This document shows positions 1-8,586 of a DNA stretch of 29,229 bases, piece after piece (the stretch's first letter is position 1; each line of letters opens with the position of its first letter). This DNA comes from Russula earlei (lineage: Eukaryota; Basidiomycota; Agaricomycetes; Russulales; Russulaceae). The notes beneath the pieces are model-generated. The model had not been told where the DNA came from and made no database searches. It saw only the letters and a list, made by a program, of their open reading frames with translations. The translations under genes were made by a program, and so were the position numbers. Where the stretch lies: NCBI GenBank assembly GCA_025769875.1, contig JAGFNK010000625.1, positions 1 to 29,229 on the forward strand. Reading direction: 5' to 3'.

Positions 1-18
1 TGGCCTTGGTTCGTAACA
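1..18 (-). repeat. LTR-W, 5' tip of the 3' LTR of element A (cut by window edge)
   Basis: On the minus strand this reads TGTTACGAACCAAGG, the same start as the complete LTR-W copies at 9118-9946, 20687-21515 and 25661-26491. It follows directly on the purine-rich tract that ends the element A pol frame, so it is the first bases of the 3' LTR of A. The rest lies outside the window. This join is what ties the solo W LTRs to the A/A2 family. Confidence 0.75.
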
Positions 19-45
19 TTCATCCCCTCTTTATAGACTTGTTGC
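19..45 (-). other. Polypurine tract of element A
   Basis: On the minus strand the last bases before LTR-W are AAAGAGGGGATGAA, purine-rich apart from one T. In LTR retrotransposons this is the RNase H-resistant primer for plus-strand DNA synthesis and lies directly before the 3' LTR. The A pol frame, if its late TAA is ignored, ends in the codons S-I-K-R-G-stop inside this tract. Element B has the same arrangement. Confidence 0.65.
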
Positions 46-755
46 TCCTGCAATGGTAGGGATTCATTTCTTTGGAAGGTGGAGTAGTTTGCATAGGAAA
101 AGTCAAAGTCTGTTCATTCATGGGAGTTTCTTCTTGCTCTATGGATGCTTTAGGGATAGCTGTGGTTGATTGGGTGCATGTGATTTGCAGAGGTTCTCTG
201 AAGGTTCTTTGGTGGCAAGGATAAAGGTAGTCATTGATGAGGTCATGATGAAAGTTGTTAGTTTAGGGGTTACTCCTGGTGGGAATCATTTTAAGCGCTT
301 TTGGATATTTCCAATGGAAGTTTTTGACAAGTAATTGCGCTCTTGATAGGTCAGATGCTGGTTCCCAAGTATTTTCTGCAGCAGTGTACCCTTTCCATTT
401 AACTAGGTATTGGATCCCTTTGTGGTTTGGGGAGAGTTGAGAGTTTAAGATCTGTTCTACTTCATATTGCTCTTCTCCTTCGACTAGTACCAGTGGCGGG
501 TTTGAGAAGTTAGGGCCGTGGGCAATGGTTTCTTTATAAGGTTTGATCAGGGAGTGGTGAAAAACTGGGTGTATCTTCCAGGACTTTGGTAGTTTGAGAC
601 AAACATTTACTGGATAGGCAGTGATGACTTTGAATGGTCCATAGCATTGAGGGGCTAGTTTTGCTTTTGGGTGAGTGGTTCATAGATTTGTGGCTTCTAA
701 CCATACTTGATCCCCTTCTTTAAAATGAAATGTGGAGGATTGAGGTCCTGATTGC
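19..755 (-). pseudogene. pol: Element A pol: integrase C-terminus, chromodomain and tail
   Basis: The minus-strand translation shows an integrase C-terminal domain (VWLEATNL, then a stop from CGA, then CYGPFKVI) at about 580-710. A chromodomain follows at about 340-466, with YEVEQIL, the aromatic core YLVKWKGY and TWEPASDL. Chromodomains on Ty3/Gypsy integrases bind methylated histone H3 and steer integration into heterochromatin, so A is a chromovirus. The frame meets TAA near 273-275 after RSNP, but stays open in the same frame to the polypurine tract. The TAA may therefore be a mutation and the protein may once have had a tail of about 80 residues. No intact frame remains. Confidence 0.8.
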
Positions 756-1725
756 TTCATGATCTCAGTTGCTCAGTTCAGGGAGGCAGCTACTTCTTCT
801 CTGAGCTGGTTTAGTCTTGTTAGTCTTTCTTCGATTGAAGGGAACTTTGATGTAAAGGCAAGGGGCAGAGCAAATGTTGGGTTAAAGCCATACCAGACCT
901 CAAAAGGGGGTTTGTTTGTAGCACTGTGTTGTCTGGCATTATGTGCAAACTCCATAAAGGGAATTAGTTCTGCCCAATTGTCCGCTTGATGGTTTCAAAA
1001 TATTCGTAGGTATTGTTCTAGTTCTTGGTTAACTCGTTCTGTTTCTCCATCTGTTTGTGGGTGATATGCTGTGCTCAATGATACTTTGACATTTAACTTC
1101 TTCCATAGTTCTTGAGTAACTTTTGCTGCAAACTGAGGGCCTCTGTCTGATATTATTTGTGTCGGGAGGCCTATCCTTCTCCAGACATTGTTCATGATTA
1201 GTGTCGCTGTTTTGTGTGCTGTGATTGTCTTGTGGCAAGGGGTAATGATTATTGCTTTGCTGAATCGATCTACCATGACTAGGAGGCTGTCAAAGCCTTG
1301 TGAAACTGGTAGGTCCGTGATAAAGTCCATGGTAATGCTCTTCCATACTTCTCCAGCTGGTGTAATTGGTAAGAGGGGTGTTTCTGTCTTTGGGTGGTTC
1401 TTTGTGCTTTGGCAAATTGCGCAACCATCTACGTAACTTTTGACATAGGTTAGCATTCCTGGCCACCAATAGTTTTGGCTGATTAGTTGTAAGTTTTCCA
1501 TTGGCCAGGATGCCCAGTGGCGAGGGAGTCATGGTGTAGTTTCAGAATTTTCTTTCTTAGGGTGTCATTGTTTGGGATATAGACTTTTCCTTTGAATAAT
1601 ATTAGTCCATCTTCAAGGTTCCAGTCCTGTAAGCCTTCGGATAGTCATCTTGGTCCATTCTTTATAATGATTGCTAATGCGTTAGATACTTCTGGGTCAT
1701 AGTCTTTACTAGATCATAGTTGTTG
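756..1725 (-). pseudogene. pol: Element A pol: integrase zinc finger and catalytic core
   Basis: The minus-strand frame carries the H2C2 zinc-binding region near 1440-1550 (TTGHPG, YWWPGM, CAICQ). The DDE core follows: first Asp in SITMDFITDLP near 1310-1340, second in IISDRGPQF near 1140-1165, and Glu in TDGETERVN near 1025-1055. The core is open at 995-1501 and the downstream part (EFAHNARQ onward) at 773-955, with a stop between. Integrase inserts the element cDNA into the genome. The second copy A2 encodes a near-identical protein. Single-base stops make this copy dead. Confidence 0.88.
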
Positions 1726-2659
1726 TCAAAGTTCTTGGTCGCTGATTGGTTCTGTAGCAGAGGTGCGTGTTGCTCTAATTTTAAAATATTTGTCGTCTAG
1801 GAGCACCTTTCCATTGTTTTCGTTTTGTATCCCCTCTTTAAAGTCTGGCCGCCTGGACAGACCATCTGCTTTGTTCATAGTTCCTGGGTGATGGGTGATA
1901 GTGAAGTCAAAATTGCTGAGAAGGAGTGCCCATTGGGCTTGTCGTCTCATGAGTTTTTGTTTTGTCATGAAGTATGTCAAGTTATTGTGGTCTGTCCATA
2001 GATCAATGGGTGTGTAGTGCCTTCAAGGTAGTGTCGGAAGTGCCAGAGGGATGAGACAAATGGCTAGGAGTTCTTTATCATAGATCATGTAATTTTGTTG
2101 TGCGGGGTCCAAGGATTTCGAAAAATAGGCTATTGGGTGATATCTATTAAATTCATCAGGTTGTTCCAAGATTGCGCCGACTGCAAAGTTGCTTGCATTG
2201 CAGATGAGTCGAAAGGGTTTAGTATGATCGGGTAACATGAGGATTGGGGCCGTTGTGAATGCTTAGACTAGTTTTTGAAATGCTTGTTCTTCATCGTCTT
2301 CCCACTTGAAGGGGTTTTCTTTCTTTGTTAAGTTAAACAAGGGTCGCGCTATCCGTGAGTATTGGTGGATAAATCGTCAATAGAAGTTGCAGAATCCCAG
2401 AAATGCTTGTATTTCTGTAATGTTGGTCGGAGTAGGCCACTTTGTAATGCCTATTAACTTGTCTTGGTCCATTGATATTCATCCTTGGGAGATATTGATG
2501 CCTAGGTAACTAATAGAGGTTTGTTGAAAAGCGCATTTCTCTGGCTTTAAGTATAAGTCATGGTCTTGGAGTGTCTTTAGGACCTTGTGCGTCCAGTCGT
2601 CTAATTTGTTCAAGGTTTGCGCCATGATTAGTATATCATCTAGGTAAACGACCACTCGT
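1726..2659 (-). pseudogene. pol: Element A pol: RT C-terminal part and RNase H, 5'-truncated
   Basis: The minus-strand frame starts abruptly just before the RT catalytic motif YLDD (2646-2635, YLDDILIMAQ). It runs through the RT thumb (LKPEKCAFQQ, YLGINISQG) and RNase H (NASNFAVGAILEQ, DKELLAI, TDHNNLTYF). RT copies element RNA and RNase H degrades it. Everything upstream of YLDD (gag, protease, RT fingers) is missing, because sequence from the opposite-strand element B' takes over at about 2660. Stops interrupt it, for example TGA at GINISQG-stop-ISMDQ, where A2-like elements have Trp. It is a 5'-truncated, decayed copy. Confidence 0.87.
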
Positions 2660-2804
2660 TCACCAGAAGGTTTGGATGAACACGTAAACTTCAATATCTC
2701 GTACATTGGAAAGGATACCCTGCATCAGATGACTCCTGGGTCGACCACCATGACCTCAACGCCCCAGAATTCCTAAAAGAATATTACTCCACCTCGGCTG
2801 GATG
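2660..2804 (+). pseudogene. pol: Element B' pol: chromodomain end, pol stop overlapping the next ORF
   Basis: The plus strand encodes the last half of a chromodomain (LQYLVHWKGYPASDDSWVDH) and ends SAG-stop. The same sequence is found on the minus strand at 17848-17985 in element B. A TGA lies just before it, between RRFG and TRKLQ, at the same position in both copies. The final TGA (2803-2805) overlaps the ATG of the downstream ORF as ATGA. Only this 3' stub of the B' pol remains, because element A abuts it on the left. Confidence 0.8.
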
Positions 2805-4114
2805 ACCACAAGTATAAAGACACCACTTACAAATGATCACTCCTTACCACTCCACCCCAGATACTACAACATGCCTTCCACTCAAAACTCCCCCACTGCT
2901 TCCACTGCCACTCTCGTACCCACTCCACCTTATTCTCCTGCCCTCATTCATCTACCGCTGTCTAGAGAGCCATCCCCTTCAACGGCAGCAACCATCAATA
3001 CCAGATTGCTTGTTCGACGTGCCGCACAGCATGCTGCAATGATCGTGCAAGCACGCGAATTATGGGAGGATGACTCTCTCACCACTATATTATGTGCCTT
3101 TGGCAATCGTTCCCCCACACTAGGAACCAGTTCTCCCATCAGAACCTGCAGCCCCTCCTACCATGTTCACTCCCTGTCACCCAACCCCATTCCAATTCCC
3201 CCACGCACGACTACCCCTGTTATTGAACAAGTCAAAAATGTCGTCCTACTCAATGAAAACTTCGCCCCAGAAAACTGCGAAATAACACCACCTCCCGTCT
3301 ACGAACCATCCACCAACCACGTCCACCCTTCAGAACTGGAAGAGCTTGGAGAAGGATGGGAGGAAGGAGACCTCGGACTAGATCTACTAATCCCAGACCC
3401 AGGCAATGAAGACAACACACTTCCCCCTCGTTTTGTTCTCCCCGACCTTACACATGGCTTCCCCTCTCTGCTAGCCACCTATGGTCCTGGATGTCCCACT
3501 CACTGTATACCCATTCGAGCACGAGCTGACCCATATCCACATCCTCTCCTCATGCAAAAAGATGCCTTCCTATTCAAGGATGGCCTCAGACACACACCAC
3601 AGACAAGGCACTTAGGTTCAAACAAGATCTGTCCCTAGAAGCCAAAGTACGCCACTATCGGTTTGCCATAAAGAAAACACGACAAATGGCAAACAGCCTT
3701 GTCACTGCTCGAGAAAGGTATCACGACATGATGTGGGAAGTAAGAGATTCGGAGATCAAGCTGGCCAAAGCTAACGCTAAAGCTCACCTCGAACGATGAG
3801 TCTTGTTCGAAGCCATGCCTCAACTCTCCGACCAAGAACACCAAGATGCCAAACAAGCCCTCTTAGACCCATGGTATCAATTCTCCTCTCAACTCTCCGA
3901 CAAATGTGCCTAGTGTCACGATGGAGGACATGACACCTTCGAGTGCCCCAAAATCGCCATCTGCGTCCTCTGCAATCATCATGGACATATAGCTGACCAT
4001 TGCAGAAACCCACATTGACGATGCAAGACCGATAGAATGTGTCAGGTTCCTCGTGACCAAATCCATTTCCACACTCATCGCTGTCACTCCACTATCCTCC
4101 CCTATATCGCTTAG
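2802..4114 (+). pseudogene. Element B' 3' ORF (Gag-like, tandem CCHC zinc knuckles)
   Basis: An ORF of about 437 codons downstream of pol, opened by ATG in the ATGA overlap with the pol stop and ended by TAG at 4112-4114, just before the polypurine tract. The N-terminal third is Pro/Ser/Thr-rich (PSTQNSP, VPTPPYSP). The middle is acidic (ELEELGEGWEEGDLGLDLL). A helical segment follows (ARERYHDMMWEVRDSEIKLA). Two CCHC knuckles lie near the end: KCA-stop-CHDGGHDTFEC and CVLCNHHGHIADHC, each C-x2-C-x4-H-x4-C. A two-base CA expansion near 3594 shifts the frame, and TGA/TAG codons interrupt it. Element B has a colinear copy at 17846-16534. The knuckles point to nucleic-acid binding; the role is unknown. 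Confidence 0.8.
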
Positions 4115-4132
4115 ATGTTAACAAGGGGGTGA
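4115..4132 (+). other. Polypurine tract of element B'
   Basis: The bases AACAAGGGGGTGA lie directly before the LTR-Z start TGTCACAAG at 4133. Element B has the matching tract on the minus strand at 16516-16530 (AACAAGGGGTGGA). It would prime plus-strand synthesis. Confidence 0.75.
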
Positions 4133-4625
4133 TGTCACAAGTACCGGCCCCTCGGACTGGACCGGCAACCGGACAAGCCTACCCAGACAGGCCTCACAAT
4201 TCCCGCGTGTTTTCATGACTCACTCAGCCTCGCATGTACCACCACTTTCCAGCATGTTCCAGTCTCGATCGTCTCATGGTTACCTCATGTCTACTATTTG
4301 ATATAGGACATATTGTCTATATAAACCTGTCCGTAGAAGAGAACAAGCCCTAAGCTTGTTCTCTGTGAAATATCACTGGTTTTCTCGCTTCAGGACTTGT
4401 AGGCTTGCAAGACATCAAGCAATCCTTCTGAAACCTCCTCTACTCATAAGTCATTTCAACGCGAAGACTTATTCATAGCTTCCCTTCTCTGCGGAACATA
4501 TTTGCCTTGGCAATAACGTCTCCAAGATCCCCGAAACTTGCAAAGACTTAGTGTCTTGCTCAACTCGCTGCGCTCGTCTTGCACATGAACTGATTTGTCA
4601 GCAACACCGCCCCCAGTCAGTGACA
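4133..4625 (+). repeat. LTR-Z copy 1 (3' LTR of B')
   Basis: A 493-bp LTR beginning TGTCACAAGTACC and ending CAGTCAGTGACA, so with TGTCA/TGACA inverted ends. It has a TATA box (TATATAAA, 4318-4325) and a perfect 10-bp stem, GAGAACAAGC at 4339-4348 and GCTTGTTCTC at 4354-4363, with loop CCTAA. Transcription would be expected to start about 32 bp after the TATA box, at the loop (4350). Two further LTR-Z copies belong to element B. The next LTR-Z starts directly at 4626. Confidence 0.88.
4318..4363 (+). promoter_or_regulatory. LTR-Z TATA box and TSS-position hairpin
   Basis: TATATAAA at 4318-4325 is followed by a perfect 10-bp stem (4339-4348 with 4354-4363, loop CCTAA). The 13 bases CTAAGCTTGTTCT at 4350-4362 start 32 bp after the first T of the TATA box. 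They are exactly complementary to the primer-binding site of element B. The likely use is a transcript start whose 5' end serves as the self-primer for reverse transcription. Confidence 0.7.
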
Positions 4626-4940
4626 ATTCTCACATGTTCTCATGACTCATTTGCCTTGCATGTACCACCACCTTCCAGCATGTTCTAGTTCCAATCGTCT
4701 CGTTGCTACCTCATGCCTACCATTTGATATAGGATCTCTCTGTCTATATAAACCTGTCAGTAGAAGAGAACAAACCCTAAGCTTGTTCTCTTGTGAAATA
4801 TCACTGGATTCAGCTTCAGAACTGTAGGCTTGCAGGAAATCAAGCAGACATCTCAGAAACTCTTCCATCTCTCTAAGTCTTTGAATGTGAAGACTTGTTT
4901 GCTATATTTCCCCTCCATGGTACACACTAGCCTTCGCTGT
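4626..4940 (+). repeat. LTR-Z copy 2, left part (5' LTR of element B, cut by the inversion)
   Basis: Matches LTR-Z from its internal position 67 onward, so the first 66 bp are missing. It has the TATA box, the hairpin (GAGAACAAAC with CTAAGCTTGTTCTC) and the U5 part down to CCTTCGCTGT. It abuts the end of LTR-Z copy 1 without a gap. The remaining U5 end lies 19 kb away at 24324-24439 in opposite orientation. Both broken ends sit at an LTR-Y copy and share the TSD GCTGT/ACAGC, so they are two halves of one LTR separated by an inversion. Confidence 0.85.
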
Positions 4941-5904
4941 TGTCAAGACTCACTGTTGAACTATCTAGTTCAAGAGCAAGGGATAAGCTCAGAGACGAGT
5001 CGATAGACGTCCAAGACGGCATGGGCAAGGAGTAGAGTCCAGAGTAGTAACAAATACCAGAGAGGTACCGTCACTGTGAGAGTCGAGCAGTCATGCAGAG
5101 AGGAGGCCAGGGTAGTCACAAGGGAATGGTCCTTAAAGGAGTATTCCAGGGATGGAGAGTGCTGTAAACAAATGGACAGTCTGAGGACTGTCCGCTACTT
5201 TATTGAGCGCTTATATACTACAAGAAAACTGCTAAATAGGGAACAAGTCATAACCTTGTTATCAAGCACAATAGAGTGATGAGTAAGAAGCCGGGGTACG
5301 CTTACTGAGCATGCTCAGTCATGCTCAGTAAGCTGCTGAGTAAGAAGGCTTCTCTTGATGAGTAAGAGCCTTCACTGTCCATGTGTTCACTGCTTTAGTA
5401 CATGTGCAAGCACCTGATTCATTTCTTGTTAGTTAGTTTAGGGCTGGTCATTTGAGGACTTGTAGTCTGGTTTGGGGGATAGTGTTATTCTATAAGGCCC
5501 CTTATATAGTTCTATTAGGGTCCTTAAAGTCGACCCTAATGTTTCTATTAAGGTCCCTAGTATTGCCTTATAGTTCGTTCTATAGTTATTAGGGTTAGTC
5601 TAATAAGGCGTTGTAGGGCCTTTGATACTAGGTTAGTGTGTATTGTAGAGCACTTAGGGTCATTCTAAAGGGTCCTTAGGAAGGCCCTAATACTGTCCTT
5701 TACTGCTAGAAGGGTTGCCCTTAAGTGGGGCTTGTTGTATGTCGATTGTGCCGAGAATCGCTCGCGCGACAATGCGCGCGCGATATTGTGGACACCTCTA
5801 CTCACCCCTTTTGCTCGTGTGAACAGGGTGACACCATAGAGGCCGGGTTTCCTCCTATAAGGAAGGGTCCTTCAAGGGCCCTCTCTGGAGAATGGTTCAT
5901 GACA
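4941..5904 (-). repeat. LTR-Y copy 1 (964 bp, left inversion breakpoint)
   Basis: On the minus strand it runs from TGTCATGAACC to GAGTCTTGACA. The left flank is GCTGT and the right flank TAGAG; these do not match each other but match the flanks of copy 3 (ACAGC and CTCTA reverse-complemented). Features inside are a TATA box with the hairpin GGACAGTC/GACTGTCC, the 16-bp palindrome ACTGAGCATGCTCAGT (5304-5319), three TGAGTAAGA motifs, and a CpG-rich inverted repeat (TCGCGCG...CGCGCGA) near 5760-5785. No coding content. It is a hybrid LTR left by recombination with copy 3. Confidence 0.9.
5304..5319. promoter_or_regulatory. 16-bp palindrome among TGAGTAAG motifs in LTR-Y
   Basis: ACTGAGCATGCTCAGT is a perfect palindrome. 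It is followed at once by a further half (CATGCTCAGT) and surrounded by three TGAGTAAGA motifs that resemble bZIP (AP-1/Gcn4-like) half sites. The block lies upstream of the TATA box in LTR-Y orientation and is kept in all three copies, so it may be an enhancer. The binding factor is a guess. Confidence 0.4.
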
Positions 5905-6450
5905 TAGAGGTCCTCAGTGTGAAGCATGCAAATGAAAAGTTTATCAGGGAGTGCCATGATGTTTTGGTTGTCTTCTGATCCATCATTATGGTCAGGTTGT
6001 TGTGAAAGAGTGTCTGCACAATTGGAAGTTCCAGGTTTGTGGTGGATCTCAAAATGGTAGTCTGCCAGTGTGGAAATGTAACCTGTGATCCTTCAATTGA
6101 TTTTGTGGGGGAGTCGGTAGTGAGCGAGGTTGTTATGATCGGTAAAAATCATGATGGGGTGTCTTGTTCCGACCAATAGGTATTGCCAATGTTGGAGTGC
6201 GAGGATCAAGGCTAGGAACTCTCTATCCCAAACCGGGTAGTTTCTTTCTGCTTTGTTGAACGTGTGTGACATATCGCCAATCATTTTCCTTTTTCCTCTT
6301 GGGTCCTTCTGAAATAGAATTGCTCTGGTGGTGAATTGTGAGGTGTCAGTTTCTAATTCGTATGGGAGGTCAGGGTTGGCAGTGTAGAGTTCAGGGTCAT
6401 CGCAGACTGCCAATATCAGAGTTTCTAGGGCTGAGGTCGCTTCTGGGGTC
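5905..6450 (-). pseudogene. pol: Element C pol: RNase H
   Basis: Minus-strand frame with the RNase H motifs ETDTSQFTTRAILFQKD, AERNYPVWDREFLALI and TDHNNLAHYR. The first motif gives the catalytic Asp and the second the Glu. After HKIN a stop interrupts the frame, which resumes as RITGYISTL and runs to MLHTEDL at the LTR-Y boundary. The continuation lies at 25404 beyond the other LTR-Y copy. It would degrade the RNA strand during reverse transcription. Dead copy. Confidence 0.85.
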
Positions 6451-7553
6451 CAGAGAAAGGGGGTTCCTTTCTTGATCATGGAAAAAATAGGGTGAGCTAT
6501 TTTAGCAAAATCTCGGATAAATGGTCGTTGGTAATTGAGGGCACCCATGATTTGTTGTACTTGTTTCAGGTTATTGGGGGGTCTTGGCCAGTTTTTGAGG
6601 CTGTCCATTTTGACTGGGTCAATCTTGAGGGTTCCTTGGTTGATTCGGAAGCCCAGGAAGTCAATCTCCCTTTGTTCAAAGGCACACTTGGATGCTTTTA
6701 GAAAATAAGAATCCCTTTCTAGAAGATCAAGGAATTCGTGTGTAATTTGTTGGTGTAGTTGTTCTTCTCCAACTCCTGTGGCTATTGCCACATCGTCTAG
6801 GTAGTTGCAGGTGTTTTCTGGATACTTGAGGAGCCAGGGTCTGAGAGTGTGGTTCATTGCTTGTTGAAAGGTTCCCAGTGCATTGGTAAAGCCAAAGCCC
6901 ATTACCATGGGGATGAATGTGCCAAATTGAGTTTTGAAGGCCCCCTTGTGTCAGTCTTCTGGGTGGATTAGGACATTATTGTAGCCAGCTCTGACATCAA
7001 ACTTGCTAAAGGTGGTTTTGCCCCTTAGTTGGTGTAATTGTTCTTCCATGTTTGGTAGGGCATGATAATCTGGAACGGTGGCGTTGTTGAGCTTTCGGTA
7101 GTCCACTACCATTCTTGGGGCAGTGCCGTCCTTTTTCTGAACAAAGAAGACAGGGGATACAAAGTCTGAAATGCCATCTTTGATGAAACCTTTGGCTAGG
7201 TCCTCTTGTATTTGTCTTGATAATTCTTGTTTCTCATTCTGGGGGAGTGGGTAAGTTTGGCAATCAAGGAACTTGGGGGCGTTGGGTTTCAGGGTGATTC
7301 TGAAGTTGAGTTCTCCTCGACTGGGTGGGAGTCGTTTGGCTGCTTCTTCTGAGAAGACTTTCTGATGTCGTAAGTATTCAGGGGGGATGACGGTTGTCCT
7401 TATTTGTGCAACCCGTATTCTTGGTGGTTTAGCTAAGGGTATGGGGGTGAGAAGGACCTCTAGGTGGTTTCTTAGGCGACCAGTGCTCCAGTTGACAAGG
7501 GGGTTTAATGCTTTTAGGAAGGGGTAGCCAAGTATCATCCTATCTTCTCCCAA
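6451..7553 (-). pseudogene. pol: Element C pol: reverse transcriptase
   Basis: Two minus-strand open stretches (7553-6951, and 6908 onward) form one RT. Landmarks are the FIKDGISDFVSPVFFVQKKD entry, MVVDYRKLNN, FSKFDVRAGYNNVLI, a damaged FGLTNAP-like box (GFGFTNALGTFQQAMN) and the catalytic YLDD at 6803-6792 (NYLDDVAIATG), followed by FLGFRINQG. One stop separates the halves at IHPED-stop-HKGAF, where related elements have Trp. The catalytic aspartates survive, so the loss comes from point stops. C differs clearly from A and B in sequence. Confidence 0.88.
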
Positions 7554-7904
7554 ATTTGTAATGTAAAAGGTGAGAAGTCATGTGGTAGGGCCATGGCATA
7601 CGGCCATATGAGCATAATGGGTTAGTGCTCCTCCTTGGTTACTGGTGCCATCTACATTGACGATGGGTCTGGGGGTCCTGAGGGTTCAAAGTGGGATTTG
7701 TAATTTTTCTACAATTCCTTGGCTAATGATGTTTTCTGTTGCTCCACTGTCTAGGAGCACTTGGCCAGTCTTTCCATTTGTTGTGATCATAAAGGGAACT
7801 TTCATTGAGTTTTCTTTATGTTGGACAATGGTATCTATTTGGGCCTTAGTACCAACTGTTGTACCTTGGCCTAGAGAAAATCCTCTTTGAGGATGAGGTC
7901 CCAA
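7554..7904 (-). pseudogene. pol: Element C pol: aspartic protease
   Basis: The minus-strand frame has the retropepsin motif LLDSGATENI (Asp at 7751-7737) in a 72-residue stretch. It continues past stops as VNVDGTSNQGG and into ILGYPFL, typical of Ty3/Gypsy proteases just before RT. The frame overlaps the gag stop by about 34 nt in another phase, so Pol may have been made by frameshifting; I see no clear slippery heptamer. The protease cleaves Gag and Gag-Pol. Confidence 0.8.
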
Positions 7905-8586
7905 AGTTTGGCTCTATCCTCTGCTGGTAATGTTTTCATGCGGGCCACCATAGTGGAGGCTTCTTCCTCCTTAGGTGGTTCTCGAGTTGGTTCGGTAGTA
8001 TGTGCTTTGGAAGTGGTAGGGGCAGTATTTTTGGGGCACTCCCAGCTGAGGTGGCCGTTCTCTTGGCAGCGGAAGAAATGCCCCTCCTTTGCCAACTGTT
8101 TCCTTTCTTCTTCAGTAAGTTTCTTAAAGTTGGATTTGGCGGCGTCCACTTGCATGCAGTCAGGGTGGTGGGATTTGTGTTCTGAGGGGGAGTGTGTAGT
8201 TTTCCCTTTAAGTTTTTCTCTGATGGTGATGAAACGTCAATGTTGTCTTCTGGCCTCCTCCTTCCATTCTTGAAGAGTGGTGGGCCAGACATCTCTGTTT
8301 AAAATTGTGTGGTAGAGTCTGGTTTTTAGGCCATTTTTGAAACTCTCAATTGCAATAACATCTGTTTCTGGCCACCCAGTTTTGGTCAGAAGCTATTCAA
8401 AGGTGGAGATATAATTGTCAAGGGAGTCCTTCATTAAGTGTTTGACAAGAGCAGCTTGGGCATCTTCTTTCTCCGCAGTATTGGTGAACTTGAATGTGAA
8501 GTTTGTGACAAAGTCATTCCATAATGCTTCGTCCAGTCTGTTAACAGGGTTTTGAGCCCTGTTTACTTTTTCCCTAAGTGCGGTTG
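7871..8586 (-). pseudogene. gag: Element C gag, C-terminal part with damaged zinc knuckle
   Basis: Minus-strand frames give the capsid C-terminal part (RLDEALWNDFVTNFTFKFTN, DNYISTFE) and a knuckle region in HFFRCQENGHLSWEC. A CCHC knuckle needs C-x2-C-x4-H-x4-C; here the first Cys is Phe (HFFRC), a single-base change, so the knuckle is broken. Gag ends at the TAG after KEDFL (7871). The upstream part is at 10610-11231, separated by nested LTRs and flanked by the TSD GGTTG at 8582-8586 and 10605-10609. Confidence 0.82.

Noticed and set aside
5440..5720. Interstitial telomere
   Set aside because: TTAGGG motifs are spaced, of both orientations and part of a repeated LTR; no tandem array.
7860..7910. 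Programmed -1 frameshift site between C gag and pol
   Set aside because: The frames overlap in the right phase, but I find no X-XXY-YYZ heptamer in gag phase, so the mechanism is not claimed.
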